Source: an uncultured Pseudomonadota bacterium
GTDB taxonomy: Bacteria; Pseudomonadota; Alphaproteobacteria; RF32; CAG-239
Reading direction: 5' to 3'
Assembly (NCBI GenBank): GCA_949298065.1
Contig: CASFUZ010000004.1
Coordinates: forward strand, 1 to 64,000
Length of the DNA stretch: 64,000 bases
The notes below the pieces were generated by a model, which worked only from the letters and a program-made list of their open reading frames with translations, searched no databases and had not been told where the DNA came from. The stretch's first letter is position 1. Each line of letters starts with the position of its first letter. Below, in pieces: positions 8,083 through 15,793 of this stretch. A program made the translations under genes and the position numbers.

Positions 8083-9060
8083 TTACCCTATCAATTTATG
8101 CGGAAAATCAAATCCAAATTCTTTTTTCATTAAATCTATAATCTCATCACGATTATATTTTACAATGCCCATACCTTGGTCTGCCCAAACCGAATGCCCG
8201 GGGTGGCCTTGCCAGGCGTGCAGATAATATTCCTCATGCTCGGGACTAATCTCTAACTGCGTGCGCAAAGCCTCTGACGGCAAAGGATCACAAAAATCAT
8301 AGCCGCATTCCAGCATTTTGCTAAACCAAAAAGCCGAAGTGTCAGAGTATTTATACATATTGCCGATAAAGCAGCGCTTGCGCTTGGTTATATCCTTGCA
8401 CTTTTCCACATCTACCATACAGCACCATTCATTGATGCGGCAAGCTCTTGTATAGCCTTTTTTGAGGTTAAAATTGCCCTTTTCATCTTTGTTGGGGCTT
8501 ATCGGCCAATATTTTGACGGGCGAAAACCTTGCATCAGCTTCTTTGGACTGCAAACATCCGCAAATTTGCAACGCCAACACTGCCCTAAATCTCCAACGA
8601 TTGCCAAATTCGGATTGCCGGCCATCGTATCTAAATATAACTGCACGATGTTTTTGAAAAATTTGACATCATCGTGGACGATCATCAAATATTTTTTATC
8701 CGTATTATCTATGGCATACTGATAACGAATGTCATCTTTGTTATGGCTCATTTTTGAATCTATAAAACGCTTGAACTTGCTCAAGACAAACAGCCAATTC
8801 ATATAATCCGGACGATATTTCAGCATATATACCTGATTGATGCCGACATTCTTCGTATTAACCCGAACATCTAACTTCCAGGGGCTGAAATATTCCTTAA
8901 CCCGAATATCCTTAAATAGCTCTACAGAACCATCATTGGAGCAATCGTCATTGATATAAACCGTATCTATCAAATCTCCGGCAACTTTTTTCAAGCTCAT
9001 CAGTGTATAGAGCAAAGATTCCGGTTTTTTGTAGGACTGGACCGCAACATCAACTTTCAT
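8083..9060 (-). CDS. GT2-like glycosyltransferase
   Basis: A 325-residue protein. The N-terminal VDVAVQSYKKPESLLYTLMSL and YINDDCSNDGS correspond to the nucleotide-sugar-binding start of GT-A family 2 enzymes, and KYLMIVHDDVKFF (about residue 125) gives the metal-binding acidic motif. The middle is Cys-rich (CWRCKFADVC, ACRINEWCCMVDVEKC), unusual for GT2 and perhaps a metal-binding insert. It starts with ATGA overlapping the stop of the upstream GT2 gene, so translation is probably coupled. Donor and acceptor are unknown; the context implies synthesis of a cell-surface glycan. Confidence 0.8.
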   Translation of the reverse strand: MKVDVAVQSYKKPESLLYTLMSLKKVAGDLIDTVYINDDCSNDGSVELFKDIRVKEYFSPWKLDVRVNTKNVGINQVYMLKYRPDYMNWLFVLSKFKRFIDSKMSHNKDDIRYQYAIDNTDKKYLMIVHDDVKFFKNIVQLYLDTMAGNPNLAIVGDLGQCWRCKFADVCSPKKLMQGFRPSKYWPISPNKDEKGNFNLKKGYTRACRINEWCCMVDVEKCKDITKRKRCFIGNMYKYSDTSAFWFSKMLECGYDFCDPLPSEALRTQLEISPEHEEYYLHAWQGHPGHSVWADQGMGIVKYNRDEIIDLMKKEFGFDFPHKLIG

Positions 9061-10052
9061 ACCAAAGCCCTCGCCATTAAGTATTGTTTATGCAAAAACA
9101 AATAAGACGCCAAATTAAACCGCCAGCCCAAAACCTTAGGCTCATAAGCGCCGCCTTGTCTCAAAATCGCCACACATTCTCGGGCAAAATTCCAAAACTC
9201 GTACCGCTTACTCTTCTCCGGCGGCAGGCGCAATGGCTGTGAAACCAAAGACTTGAATATAAACCTTGCCAAATAATGATTTAGCAATTTTTTTCGCTCT
9301 CCCTGCGCCAGACCTGACTTTATGAAATATTCATACATCACTTGTGCGGCCAAGGCATGCGATTTGACATATTTTTCCGTCTTACCCTGATTCATTACCG
9401 AAGTTGAACTGTCTCTATAAAACAAAAACTCAGCATCCGTTGTTACCATATTCTTTATCCGGAACAAGACTTTGAGCGTATATATCGTATCTTCAGCGGG
9501 CTGAACATTTACAGGAAACTCTAACCCTTTAACGGCGTTTTTGCTGTATAATCTGTTCCAAACCAAGACCGAGCCGCCTCGCCCGTTCTTCTTACCGGCA
9601 AAAAAGTCATCAAAAGGCGTTGTACTGAACTTATAGTCCAACTCCTCCAGATTATAATGCGTAATTTCTTGCGGCGCAAAATCATCCGGAACGGTCTTAT
9701 TCTTAAATGCGGCAACATCCGCATTAAACCTTGTTACCATATAATACAATGCCTCAAAAGCCTGAGGATGAAGCATATCATCTTGGTCCAAAAAAGCGAT
9801 ATACGGTGCTTCGGCGAGTTTTATACCATGGTTTCTGGCAGCCGAACAGCCTGCATTTTCCTGATTGATGAGTTTGAAACGAGAATCTTTGGCGACAAAA
9901 CTCTGAACTATCTCTTCCGTCTTGTCTTTGGAGCCATCATTAATACACAGCACCTCAAAGTCTCTGAAACTCTGAGCTGCAACCGATGCCAAACATGCTT
10001 CCAAATATTTTTCGGCATTATACAGCGGTATAATTAAAGAAATCTGCGGCAT
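9057..10052 (-). CDS. family 2 glycosyltransferase
   Basis: A 331-residue protein from ATG 10050-10052, chosen because AGGA lies 9 nt upstream and because the canonical opening PQISLIIPLYNAEKYLEACLASV begins there; a start 14 codons earlier is possible. CINDGSKDKTEEIV (about residue 40) and the IAFLDQDDMLHPQAFEAL motif (about residue 85-100) are the two Asp motifs of GT-A GT2 enzymes such as WcaA/EpsJ-like transferases. The C-terminal ~80 residues are basic and helical (LLNHYLARFIFKSL), likely peripheral membrane contact. It is the first gene of the leftward glycan cluster. No clear promoter is visible in the 90 bp upstream; the hairpin at 10141 insulates it from the gene beyond. Confidence 0.9.
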   Translation of the reverse strand: MPQISLIIPLYNAEKYLEACLASVAAQSFRDFEVLCINDGSKDKTEEIVQSFVAKDSRFKLINQENAGCSAARNHGIKLAEAPYIAFLDQDDMLHPQAFEALYYMVTRFNADVAAFKNKTVPDDFAPQEITHYNLEELDYKFSTTPFDDFFAGKKNGRGGSVLVWNRLYSKNAVKGLEFPVNVQPAEDTIYTLKVLFRIKNMVTTDAEFLFYRDSSTSVMNQGKTEKYVKSHALAAQVMYEYFIKSGLAQGERKKLLNHYLARFIFKSLVSQPLRLPPEKSKRYEFWNFARECVAILRQGGAYEPKVLGWRFNLASYLFLHKQYLMARALV

Positions 10053-10140
10053 GAAACGCAATCCTAAAGTTATCTTATTGCGCAAATTTAACATCAGATT
10101 TGCTTTAGTGCAATAATTATCAGCTTTCTCAAGTAATATA

Positions 10141-10175
10141 AAAGGCGGTTTGTGGAAAACCGCCTTTTGTTTTTA
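10141..10175 (-). terminator. terminator hairpin after the 10.2-kb membrane protein gene
   Basis: AAAGGCGGTTT and AAACCGCCTTT form an 11-bp stem with a 5-nt loop. It lies just after the stop of the leftward gene at 10181 and separates it from the glycan cluster. T-rich bases occur on both sides, so it could act in either direction. Confidence 0.75.
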
Positions 10176-10180
10176 TGGAT

Positions 10181-10828
10181 TTAGGAATGGCGACCTAAGA
10201 TATTGGCAAAAATATATAACGCAAAGCAAACCAACAATATGCCGATTATCATTTCTCTCTTTTGGACCGGACTCCAGGCCTTACTTATGCTGTTTACATT
10301 AACCGCACTACCCTCTATCTTAAATTTATCACTTTCTTTTTCATGCAAAAGGTTTATGGCTATTTGGTTATCCGGATTCAGATAATCAAAATCAATGACA
10401 ATATCTCCTTCATAGGGTACAAGTTTAGCCGAAACCGCCGGAGAAGTCTGTTTGGTATTAATGTTATAAGTCACTAAACGCGCATCTTCGGGGACAATTA
10501 TTCTTATCGGATCATGACCGATTTTGGATACATCTCCGCCATCTAAGGCCTGAGAACCTGTATTCAGCAAAGTTAAAGTCGTTAAATACATATCCTTATA
10601 TTCTCTTTCTTTCACCGTTATTTTTAAATCACTGATATCTGCTGCCGAAACTATGTTGGTATGCGCTGATTCATATTCCAAAATCGGTTTGCTGATGTAA
10701 AATTGATACATACCGATAACAATTGCTCCAACACCAATTATAAATGCGCCTGTTTTACTTGTAAAAAAATCCCATAACATACTCATAACATGTAAATAAT
10801 CTTTTCTGGCTGAACTTAATCTTTTCAT
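10181..10828 (-). CDS. membrane protein of unknown function, two membrane segments
   Basis: A 215-residue protein that I do not recognise. It begins with a basic N-terminus, a transmembrane segment at about residues 28-47 (TGAFIIGVGAIVIGMYQFYI), a ~140-residue beta-rich domain (LTTLTLLNTGSQALDGGDVSKIG, IVIDFDYLNPDNQIAINLLHE) and a second membrane segment near the C-terminus (IIGILLVCFALYIFANIL). The NTGSQALDGGDV segment resembles an immunoglobulin-like strand, as in extracytoplasmic sensor or adaptor domains; this is only a resemblance. The start is well defined by AAAGGAGAAAAG. It is monocistronic, divergent from the large orphan gene at 10985 with 156 bp between them, and followed by a hairpin. 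Confidence 0.75.
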   Translation of the reverse strand: MKRLSSARKDYLHVMSMLWDFFTSKTGAFIIGVGAIVIGMYQFYISKPILEYESAHTNIVSAADISDLKITVKEREYKDMYLTTLTLLNTGSQALDGGDVSKIGHDPIRIIVPEDARLVTYNINTKQTSPAVSAKLVPYEGDIVIDFDYLNPDNQIAINLLHEKESDKFKIEGSAVNVNSISKAWSPVQKREMIIGILLVCFALYIFANILGRHS

Positions 10829-10984
10829 GTCTTTTCTCCTTTTGTTTTCTTTTTTATATAATCATCTTGCTTAGTTATTCACCATTTATGTAACAAAATT
10901 AATTTTAGACAGAAAATCATTTGCTTTTTCAATAAAGCTGTGCTAGCTTTCCTTCATTCTATTTTAACTAATTGGTTTTTGATT

Positions 10985-12907
10985 ATGACAGAAAATTCTT
11001 CTCTTTCGTCCGTTCTGGTGAATGACATCAACGAACGGCTTAAAAATAATTTTGATGATGTGCATATACAAGCTCAAAATTTCAAATTAATCTCACATAT
11101 TGCCGATAAACTTAATATCGGTAAAAAATTCAAAGTTCCTCAAGCTGAATTGCTTTATCAACTTTGCACAAAAAACCCTATTGAATTGCATAAGATTATC
11201 CAAATCTCCAATAAATTCTCAGATTTTGCTCAAACTTTGACCGAAGATGATGATAAGAACCTTTTATGTCGTGTTCTGAGCAACTATATCAATGAACCTC
11301 AAAGCATTGATGAAAATGATATTTTGATTGATAAAATTGCTCAAACCTTCCCCAAAGTTCTGAACTATGCAAAAAATGACAATATAACAATATCTGTTTT
11401 TTATAACACACACCATGAAACGGATGTTGAATTTACCAAAAGGGAAATTATAGATAAGTTTTATTCCGTGGATTATGGCGTATTAATCGCTAATATGGGG
11501 CAAGTTAAAACCCCTATCTTTACCAAAAGAAATATCAGAGATGCTCAAGACGAAGTCAAACGTCTGGATATTATGGATAAAGCAATTGATAAATTGACCC
11601 CGGCTAAATTTATGCTTTTTGCGCTCCACTTTGATAAATATATTGAAAAATTACCTTATATTGATGATGACTTGGCTTATGGAGCCATTAATAATGTAGT
11701 TCCCTTAATTAAGAGTGGAAAAAATAAAATTCTAAATTCGGTCGGAAATCTGTGGGGAACAGATATTACCGACCACGGAAGCAGCGGTTTTGTTTTCAGA
11801 TGCCTGACTTCTCGCGTTACACCTTATAATATTACTCGTCTTTGTCGTATTGCCGAGCAAATTCCTTCAAGTGATGAAAATAGATTTGAACAAATCAGAC
11901 TTGATGCTATTGCTATTAATGAAAGCTTCCCTAACTTGCGTTCTTATATTCATAACCAACAACCCGAACAGCATAAAATTCTTAAACGTATGGTTTTGTA
12001 TTATGATGCGGTCAAAGGTCTTGATCCTAACTTGGACGTTGATTATCGTAAACAAAAGCTAGAACGTGTGCTTAGATATGTTGAAGAAAAGTATCCTGAC
12101 TATAATATTCAATCTGATGATTTGCTTAATATCAAAAAATATGATGCTTCAACCAGAGATTCTCAAGGTAACTTCACAACAAATATTGAAGTCTTGCGCA
12201 GGCTGATGCACAATACTACGCCAAGAACCTTGGAAACTCCTCAAATCAATGATAAAGATACCAAGCATTTGTTGGAAGAGATTATGGATGTTACATATCC
12301 TTTTGCTAAACATGAAGCTTATGGCTTGTATCTTAAAAAGCTAAATAATCACTTGGAAAAAAAGATTAAAGCCGGTGCTATCGGTATTCAACCCAAAACT
12401 ATTAACTCTATTTTGTGGAGCGAAAGACGCGGTTTTATGGTTTTACAAAATATGGATGCCGGTTATCAACTCCATGCATTTACGACACCTTGGTTCAAGG
12501 AGATATTACGTTTTTATGAGTTAACAAACTCTGCGAAGGACACTGTAAATACTGACTTAGACCAATTTCTGTCGTCTATTAAAGATTTGGAAATGGAAAA
12601 GGCCTATCAGGAAGTATCTTTCCGTATTAGTAGCAGTATCGTTAATCTGACCAAACGACAAAAGCAAGATGCCTTAGAATATTCTAAGTATATTAATCGC
12701 CTTAATATTTCTGAATCCGAAAAAGAAAGACAGCAGAAAAAGATTAAGGATTCTTTGGATATTAAAACCAGTCGCAATATGTCCGGTTATAGCTTAGCTA
12801 ATGCTTTCTTTAATTGTATTTCACCCAAACGAACCCCTTATAAAGCATTAGAAAATTATATGAAACAACGCCAAAGAGACCGTATGGGCGGTAGATTTTA
12901 TTATTAA
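10985..12907 (+). CDS. large protein of unknown family
   Basis: A 640-residue protein from ATG 10985; an in-frame GTG at 10940 would add 15 hydrophobic residues (LAFLHSILTNWFLI) that look like untranslated leader. No Shine-Dalgarno is seen for either start. The product is soluble, mostly alpha-helical and charged, with no signal peptide, membrane segment or P-loop. Recognisable stretches such as KHEAYGLYLKKLNNHLEKKI, SERRGFMVLQNMDAGYQLHAF and a basic C-terminus (YMKQRQRDRMGGRFYY) match no family I know. The gene is lower in GC than the housekeeping genes around it, which fits accessory origin. A perfect terminator follows 5 bp after the stop, and codon use is regular throughout, so it is very likely a real, expressed gene. 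Confidence 0.8.
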   Translation: MTENSSLSSVLVNDINERLKNNFDDVHIQAQNFKLISHIADKLNIGKKFKVPQAELLYQLCTKNPIELHKIIQISNKFSDFAQTLTEDDDKNLLCRVLSNYINEPQSIDENDILIDKIAQTFPKVLNYAKNDNITISVFYNTHHETDVEFTKREIIDKFYSVDYGVLIANMGQVKTPIFTKRNIRDAQDEVKRLDIMDKAIDKLTPAKFMLFALHFDKYIEKLPYIDDDLAYGAINNVVPLIKSGKNKILNSVGNLWGTDITDHGSSGFVFRCLTSRVTPYNITRLCRIAEQIPSSDENRFEQIRLDAIAINESFPNLRSYIHNQQPEQHKILKRMVLYYDAVKGLDPNLDVDYRKQKLERVLRYVEEKYPDYNIQSDDLLNIKKYDASTRDSQGNFTTNIEVLRRLMHNTTPRTLETPQINDKDTKHLLEEIMDVTYPFAKHEAYGLYLKKLNNHLEKKIKAGAIGIQPKTINSILWSERRGFMVLQNMDAGYQLHAFTTPWFKEILRFYELTNSAKDTVNTDLDQFLSSIKDLEMEKAYQEVSFRISSSIVNLTKRQKQDALEYSKYINRLNISESEKERQQKKIKDSLDIKTSRNMSGYSLANAFFNCISPKRTPYKALENYMKQRQRDRMGGRFYY

Positions 12908-12911
12908 ACCA

Positions 12912-12940
12912 AAAGACCACCTCTTTGGGTGGTCTTTTTT
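12912..12940 (+). terminator. terminator of the 640-residue orphan gene
   Basis: AAAGACCACC and GGTGGTCTTT form a 10-bp stem with a 6-nt loop, followed by T6. Near-identical hairpins recur at 13107-13132, 13381-13407 and 13570-13599 within the tRNA-Pro region. Confidence 0.9.
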
Positions 12941-12942
12941 AT

Positions 12943-13114
12943 ATCTGGTTGGCTTGATGAGGATTACTCTGCGCTTCGCTTGAGTTGCACAGGCGTAATT
13001 TTTGCCTTTGGCAAAACCGGCGATACTCCCGTCTCGCCTATTGCTGGTAGTCAAACCTCCGTGTCGGAGGTTCAAATCCTGCGTCCCGATTATCCAGATA
13101 TAAAAAAACCACCT
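12943..13114 (+). repeat. 172-bp direct repeat, copy A, ending in a tRNA-Pro 3'-like segment
   Basis: The segment matches 13411-13582 with about three substitutions at a constant offset of 468 bp. It starts in TATATCTGG, contains the small palindrome AACCTCCG-TGT-CGGAGGTT, and ends with a T-arm/acceptor-like stretch (GGAGGTTCAAATCC then GTCCCGATTATCCA). This resembles the 3' half of the tRNA-Pro gene at 13604-13680 in the opposite orientation, and a terminator-type hairpin follows immediately. Open frames read through it on both strands, but they contain the DLNLRHGG- and SEVQILRP-type peptides typical of spurious translation over tRNA sequence, so no protein is called. Confidence 0.8.
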
Positions 13115-13256
13115 CTTTGGGTGGCTTTTTTATATCCTACTTCTTGCTCTTGCTTCGTAAGCATTGCCTATGGCAATACTAACTCCGCTTCGGTCAAGCT
13201 AACCGTAAATCTCGCTCTCTGCACTATCGCTTGTTCGCTCGCTAACGGTTACTATA

Positions 13257-13301
13257 CTTAAATACAAAAAATCATCCACCGGAGAATTTTTTGTATTTAA
13301 G
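13257..13301. repeat. perfect 16-bp inverted repeat with 13-nt loop
   Basis: CTTAAATACAAAAAAT at 13257-13272 is perfectly complementary to ATTTTTTGTATTTAAG at 13286-13301. It lies between direct repeats A and B and is followed by an antisense tRNA-Pro-like stretch (CCCATGACAAGCGCTCTTA). It may be a terminator, or the remnant end of an inserted element. Confidence 0.7.
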
Positions 13302-13336
13302 CCCATGACAAGCGCTCTTATTCGCTTTCAGAAATA

Positions 13337-13407
13337 CAAGAAGTCGGAGGTTCAAATCCTGTCCCGATTATCCAGATATAAAAAAACCACCTTTCTGGTG
13401 GTCTTTT
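13337..13407 (+). repeat. tRNA-Pro 3'-half fragment plus terminator-type hairpin
   Basis: ACAAGAAGTCGGAGG, TTCAAATCC and TCCCGATTATCCA reproduce the anticodon-stem 3' side, T-arm and acceptor end of tRNA-Pro, in the + orientation and two bases shorter than in repeats A and B. The segment is followed by the hairpin ACCACC-TTTCT-GGTGGT and T5. It has no matching 5' half, so it is a fragment and not a functional tRNA. Confidence 0.7.
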
Positions 13408-13410
13408 TAT

Positions 13411-13582
13411 ATCTGGTCGGCTTGATGAGGATTACTCTGCGCTTCGCTTGAGTTGCACAGGCGCAATTTTTGCCTTTGGCAAAACCGGCGATACACCCGT
13501 CTCGCCTATTGCTGGTAGTCAAACCTCCGTGTCGGAGGTTCAAATCCTGCGTCCCGATTATCCAGATATAAAAAAACCACCT
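13411..13582 (+). repeat. 172-bp direct repeat, copy B
   Basis: Second copy of 12943-13114, offset 468 bp, with about three base differences (TCGG for TTGG, GCGCAAT for GCGTAAT, ATACACCC for ATACTCCC). Its right end runs into the hairpin that also serves as terminator for the opposing tRNA-Pro gene. Confidence 0.8.
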
Positions 13583-13599
13583 TTCTGGTGGTCTTTTTA
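13570..13599 (-). terminator. terminator of tRNA-Pro
   Basis: ACCACC-TTTCT-GGTGGT with A/T flanks lies a few bases beyond the CCA end of the leftward tRNA-Pro gene. On the minus strand it is followed by seven T. Confidence 0.75.
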
Positions 13600-13603
13600 T
13601 ATC

Positions 13604-13680
13604 TGGTCGGGACGAGAGGATTCGAACCTCCGACTTCTTGCACCCCATGCAAGCGCTCTACCAGGCTGAACTACGTCCCG
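13604..13680 (-). tRNA. tRNA-Pro (anticodon GGG), CCA encoded
   Basis: Read on the minus strand, the 5' acceptor CGGGACG pairs with CGTCCCG. The D-arm region GTTCAGCCTGGTAGAGC, anticodon stem CTTGC/GCAAG with loop ATGGGGT (anticodon GGG), and T-arm GGAGGTTCGAATCCTC are all intact, and ACCA follows the acceptor, so CCA is encoded. It decodes CCC and CCU proline codons. It is the only complete tRNA seen in the window, and partial copies of it in both orientations surround it. Confidence 0.95.
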
Positions 13681-13848
13681 ATTATGTCTCTCCAATAATA
13701 CTTTGCTTCCCCTGCAAGAAGTCTCCGACTTCTTGTCTGGCTCGTAAGTCTTGCTTCGCAAGGCTAACTCGCTGCGGGCACTCGTTTTGTAACATTCATA
13801 ATCTGCGCTGTCGCTTGATTATTCTTTAACAAAACTTCGCCTTTCGTT

Positions 13849-13922
13849 GAAAGATGTTTCTCAGGAACATCTTTCCGCCTCAAGCCCCATGCAAGCGCTC
13901 ACCTAAGCTGAACTACGTCCCG
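13849..13922 (-). repeat. hairpin and tRNA-Pro 5'-half fragment
   Basis: GAAAGATGTT at 13849-13858 pairs perfectly with AACATCTTTC at 13866-13875. Next to it, 13881-13922 read on the minus strand gives CGGGACGTAGTTCAGC, a degenerate D-arm and GAGCGCTTGCATGGGG, that is, the tRNA-Pro 5' half up to the anticodon loop. The 3' half is absent. Between the complete tRNA and this fragment (13681-13848) there is only AT-rich sequence with short hairpins (for example around CTCCGACTTCTTG); no gene is seen. Confidence 0.7.
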
Positions 13923-13992
13923 AAACTTAACGCCTATTGGTTTATCACATTATTTTTTTTATGCAACTGCTTTTTTGCTAAAAAAAATGTTT

Positions 13993-14391
13993 TTATATCT
14001 TTTCTATTGCCTCACTCAGTTCTTGACGCATCTTTTTTAACTGTTGTTGCAAGGAACTTAAAAACTCTTGCGTCTGCTCATTCAAAGGTTCTTCCGGAAC
14101 TTCAAAAAAGTCTTTTTGAATCTCTTCTCCTAAAAGGTTCTTTAAACCTTTTTCTTTAAAAACCTTTTGAACACCTTCAATTGTATATCTTTTTTCATAA
14201 AGATAATCTTTAATAATACTAACAAGTTTAACATCATCCGGACGATAATAGCGTCTACCGCCGCTTCTCTTCATTGGTTTTATTTGCGGAAATTTGGTTT
14301 CCCAAAAGCGCAAAACATGCGTGGCAACACCCAACTCATCAGCGACTTCGGCAATCGTTCTGAATGCTGCTTTTGATTTGTTTACAACCAT
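13993..14391 (-). CDS. MerR family transcriptional regulator
   Basis: A 132-residue protein with an N-terminal winged helix-turn-helix of the MerR type: [30 protein letters not shown] and [31 protein letters not shown]. The C-terminal ~50 residues form a coiled-coil-like dimerisation helix ([24 protein letters not shown]) without Cys, so it does not look like a metal sensor. In many alphaproteobacteria a MerR gene of this type directly follows ihfA at the end of the plsX-fabH-ihfA cluster, exactly as here; its regulon is not established. The gap to ihfA is 24 bp, so it is probably cotranscribed with it. Confidence 0.93.
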   Translation of the reverse strand: MVVNKSKAAFRTIAEVADELGVATHVLRFWETKFPQIKPMKRSGGRRYYRPDDVKLVSIIKDYLYEKRYTIEGVQKVFKEKGLKNLLGEEIQKDFFEVPEEPLNEQTQEFLSSLQQQLKKMRQELSEAIEKI

Positions 14392-14415
14392 AGCAGTTTT
14401 CCTGTCTTAAAAAAT

Positions 14416-14700
14416 TTAAGCGTTGATGATTTTTCTCATAGTTTGAGATGGTTTGAAAGAAATAACACGGCGCGGCGAAATCTCTGCCTCAACACCGGTT
14501 TTGGGATTACGTCCGGCACGCGCCTTCTTGTTGCGCAAAGCAAAAGTACCAAAAGATGAGAGTTTTACATCATTACCGGCAGAAAGCTCTTGTACAATCT
14601 CATCTAAAATCATATCCAAGATATCATTAGAATCTTTGCGGGACAAACCGATTTCTTCATAAATGGTTTCGGCAACATCTGCACGGGTAATCGTTTTCAT
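14416..14700 (-). CDS. ihfA: integration host factor subunit alpha
   Basis: A 94-residue HU/IHF-family protein. TRADVAETIYEEIGLSRKDSNDILDMILDEI is the IHF-alpha dimerisation half, and VKLSSFGTFALRNKKARAGRNPKTGVEAEISPRRVISFKPS is the DNA-binding arm with the intercalating Pro in GRNPKTG. IHF bends DNA sharply and assists recombination, replication and promoter function. The identification as IhfA, not HU or IhfB, rests on sequence and on the conserved fabH-ihfA-merR order. The 112-bp gap from fabH is longer than elsewhere in the cluster and contains a TATAGT-like box, so ihfA may have its own promoter. Confidence 0.95.
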   Translation of the reverse strand: MKTITRADVAETIYEEIGLSRKDSNDILDMILDEIVQELSAGNDVKLSSFGTFALRNKKARAGRNPKTGVEAEISPRRVISFKPSQTMRKIINA

Positions 14701-14812
14701 TTTTTCTTCCTCTTTATTTCTTAATTATGTATCAAATTAACTGATATACAGGACTATACCATCTTAAAAACAATGACAAGTATCTCATCAAAGTTATTAA
14801 ACAGATATTTTA

Positions 14813-15793
14813 TTAAATTCTGACCAGAGCACCGCCCCAAGTGAAGCCTGCGCCCATAGAGTTGAAAATAACCAAATCGCCTTTTTTGATTTTTCCGCTT
14901 TCTAAACATTCTGATAATGCCAAAGGAATAGATGCCGCCGAAGTGTTTGCTTGGTGGTCTATGGTTACAATAACCTTGCTTTCCGGCAACTCTAATTTTT
15001 TACCAACACCTTCAATAATGCGAATGTTGGCTTGGTGCGGCAACAACCAATCAATATCCGTTACCTTAATACCTGCTTGCTCGGCAACAACCTCCGCGGC
15101 TTGTGTCAAACAGCCAATTGCACTCTTAAATACTTCCTTGCCGTTCATAAATGTAAAACCTGCCGTCTGAGTGCTTGAAACACCGCCTTTGCAATACAAA
15201 TTGTCATATTGCGCACCGTCTGAAAAGATTTTTGTGCTCAAGACTCCGCGGTCTGTCGTGTCGCCTTTGCCTTCATAAGCGCGAATCACTACCGCACCGG
15301 CACCATCACCGAATAAAACACAGGTGTTGCGGTCGGTCCAGTCCGTTACACGAGAAAGCGTCTCGGCACCAATAACCAAAGCTGTTTTGGCTTGCCCCAA
15401 ACGCAACATATTGTCTGCCATCGTCAGAGAATATACAAAACCTGAGCAAGCTGCCGAAAGGTCAAAAGCCGGAATACCTTGGCGGCAACCTAACTTTGCC
15501 GCAATCTTTGTGGCAACCGCAGGAAATGTATTGTCAGGGGTTACGGTACCAAGAACAATCAAATCAAGCTCTTCTGCGCTGATACCTGCCGTTCTTAACG
15601 CCATCTCAGCAGCGTGCATTGCCAAATCTGATGTCAATTCACCATCGGCTGCAATATGTCTGGATTTAATACCCGTTCTTTCGGTAATCCATTCATCGCT
15701 AGTTTCAACAATCTTGGCCATATCATCATTTGTTAAAACTTTTGCCGGCTGATAGTGTCCGTGCCCAATAATCTCTGATCTAATACAAGTCAT
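14813..15793 (-). CDS. fabH: 3-oxoacyl-[acyl-carrier-protein] synthase III
   Basis: A 326-residue protein from ATG 15791-15793, chosen because AGGAAG lies 7 nt upstream; a start eight codons earlier lacks a site. The catalytic triad is visible: Cys in DLSAACSGFVYSL, His in WLLPHQANIRII and Asn in DHQANTSAASIPLAL. FabH condenses acetyl-CoA with malonyl-ACP to start type II fatty acid synthesis in the cytoplasm. The start lies inside the plsX 3' end (14-bp overlap), so the two are translationally coupled, the standard arrangement in alphaproteobacteria. Confidence 0.97.
   Translation of the reverse strand: MTCIRSEIIGHGHYQPAKVLTNDDMAKIVETSDEWITERTGIKSRHIAADGELTSDLAMHAAEMALRTAGISAEELDLIVLGTVTPDNTFPAVATKIAAKLGCRQGIPAFDLSAACSGFVYSLTMADNMLRLGQAKTALVIGAETLSRVTDWTDRNTCVLFGDGAGAVVIRAYEGKGDTTDRGVLSTKIFSDGAQYDNLYCKGGVSSTQTAGFTFMNGKEVFKSAIGCLTQAAEVVAEQAGIKVTDIDWLLPHQANIRIIEGVGKKLELPESKVIVTIDHQANTSAASIPLALSECLESGKIKKGDLVIFNSMGAGFTWGGALVRI

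Noticed and set aside
12943-13582. Repeats A and B as possible complete tRNA genes
   Set aside because: Only T-arm and acceptor 3' sequence is present; there is no pairing 5' acceptor strand or anticodon arm, and T-stem pairing has a mismatch.
12929-13669. Open frames of 60-110 codons on both strands across the tRNA-Pro region
   Set aside because: Their peptides contain DLNLRHGG and SEVQILRP strings that arise from translating tRNA and tRNA-derived repeats; they lack ribosome binding sites.
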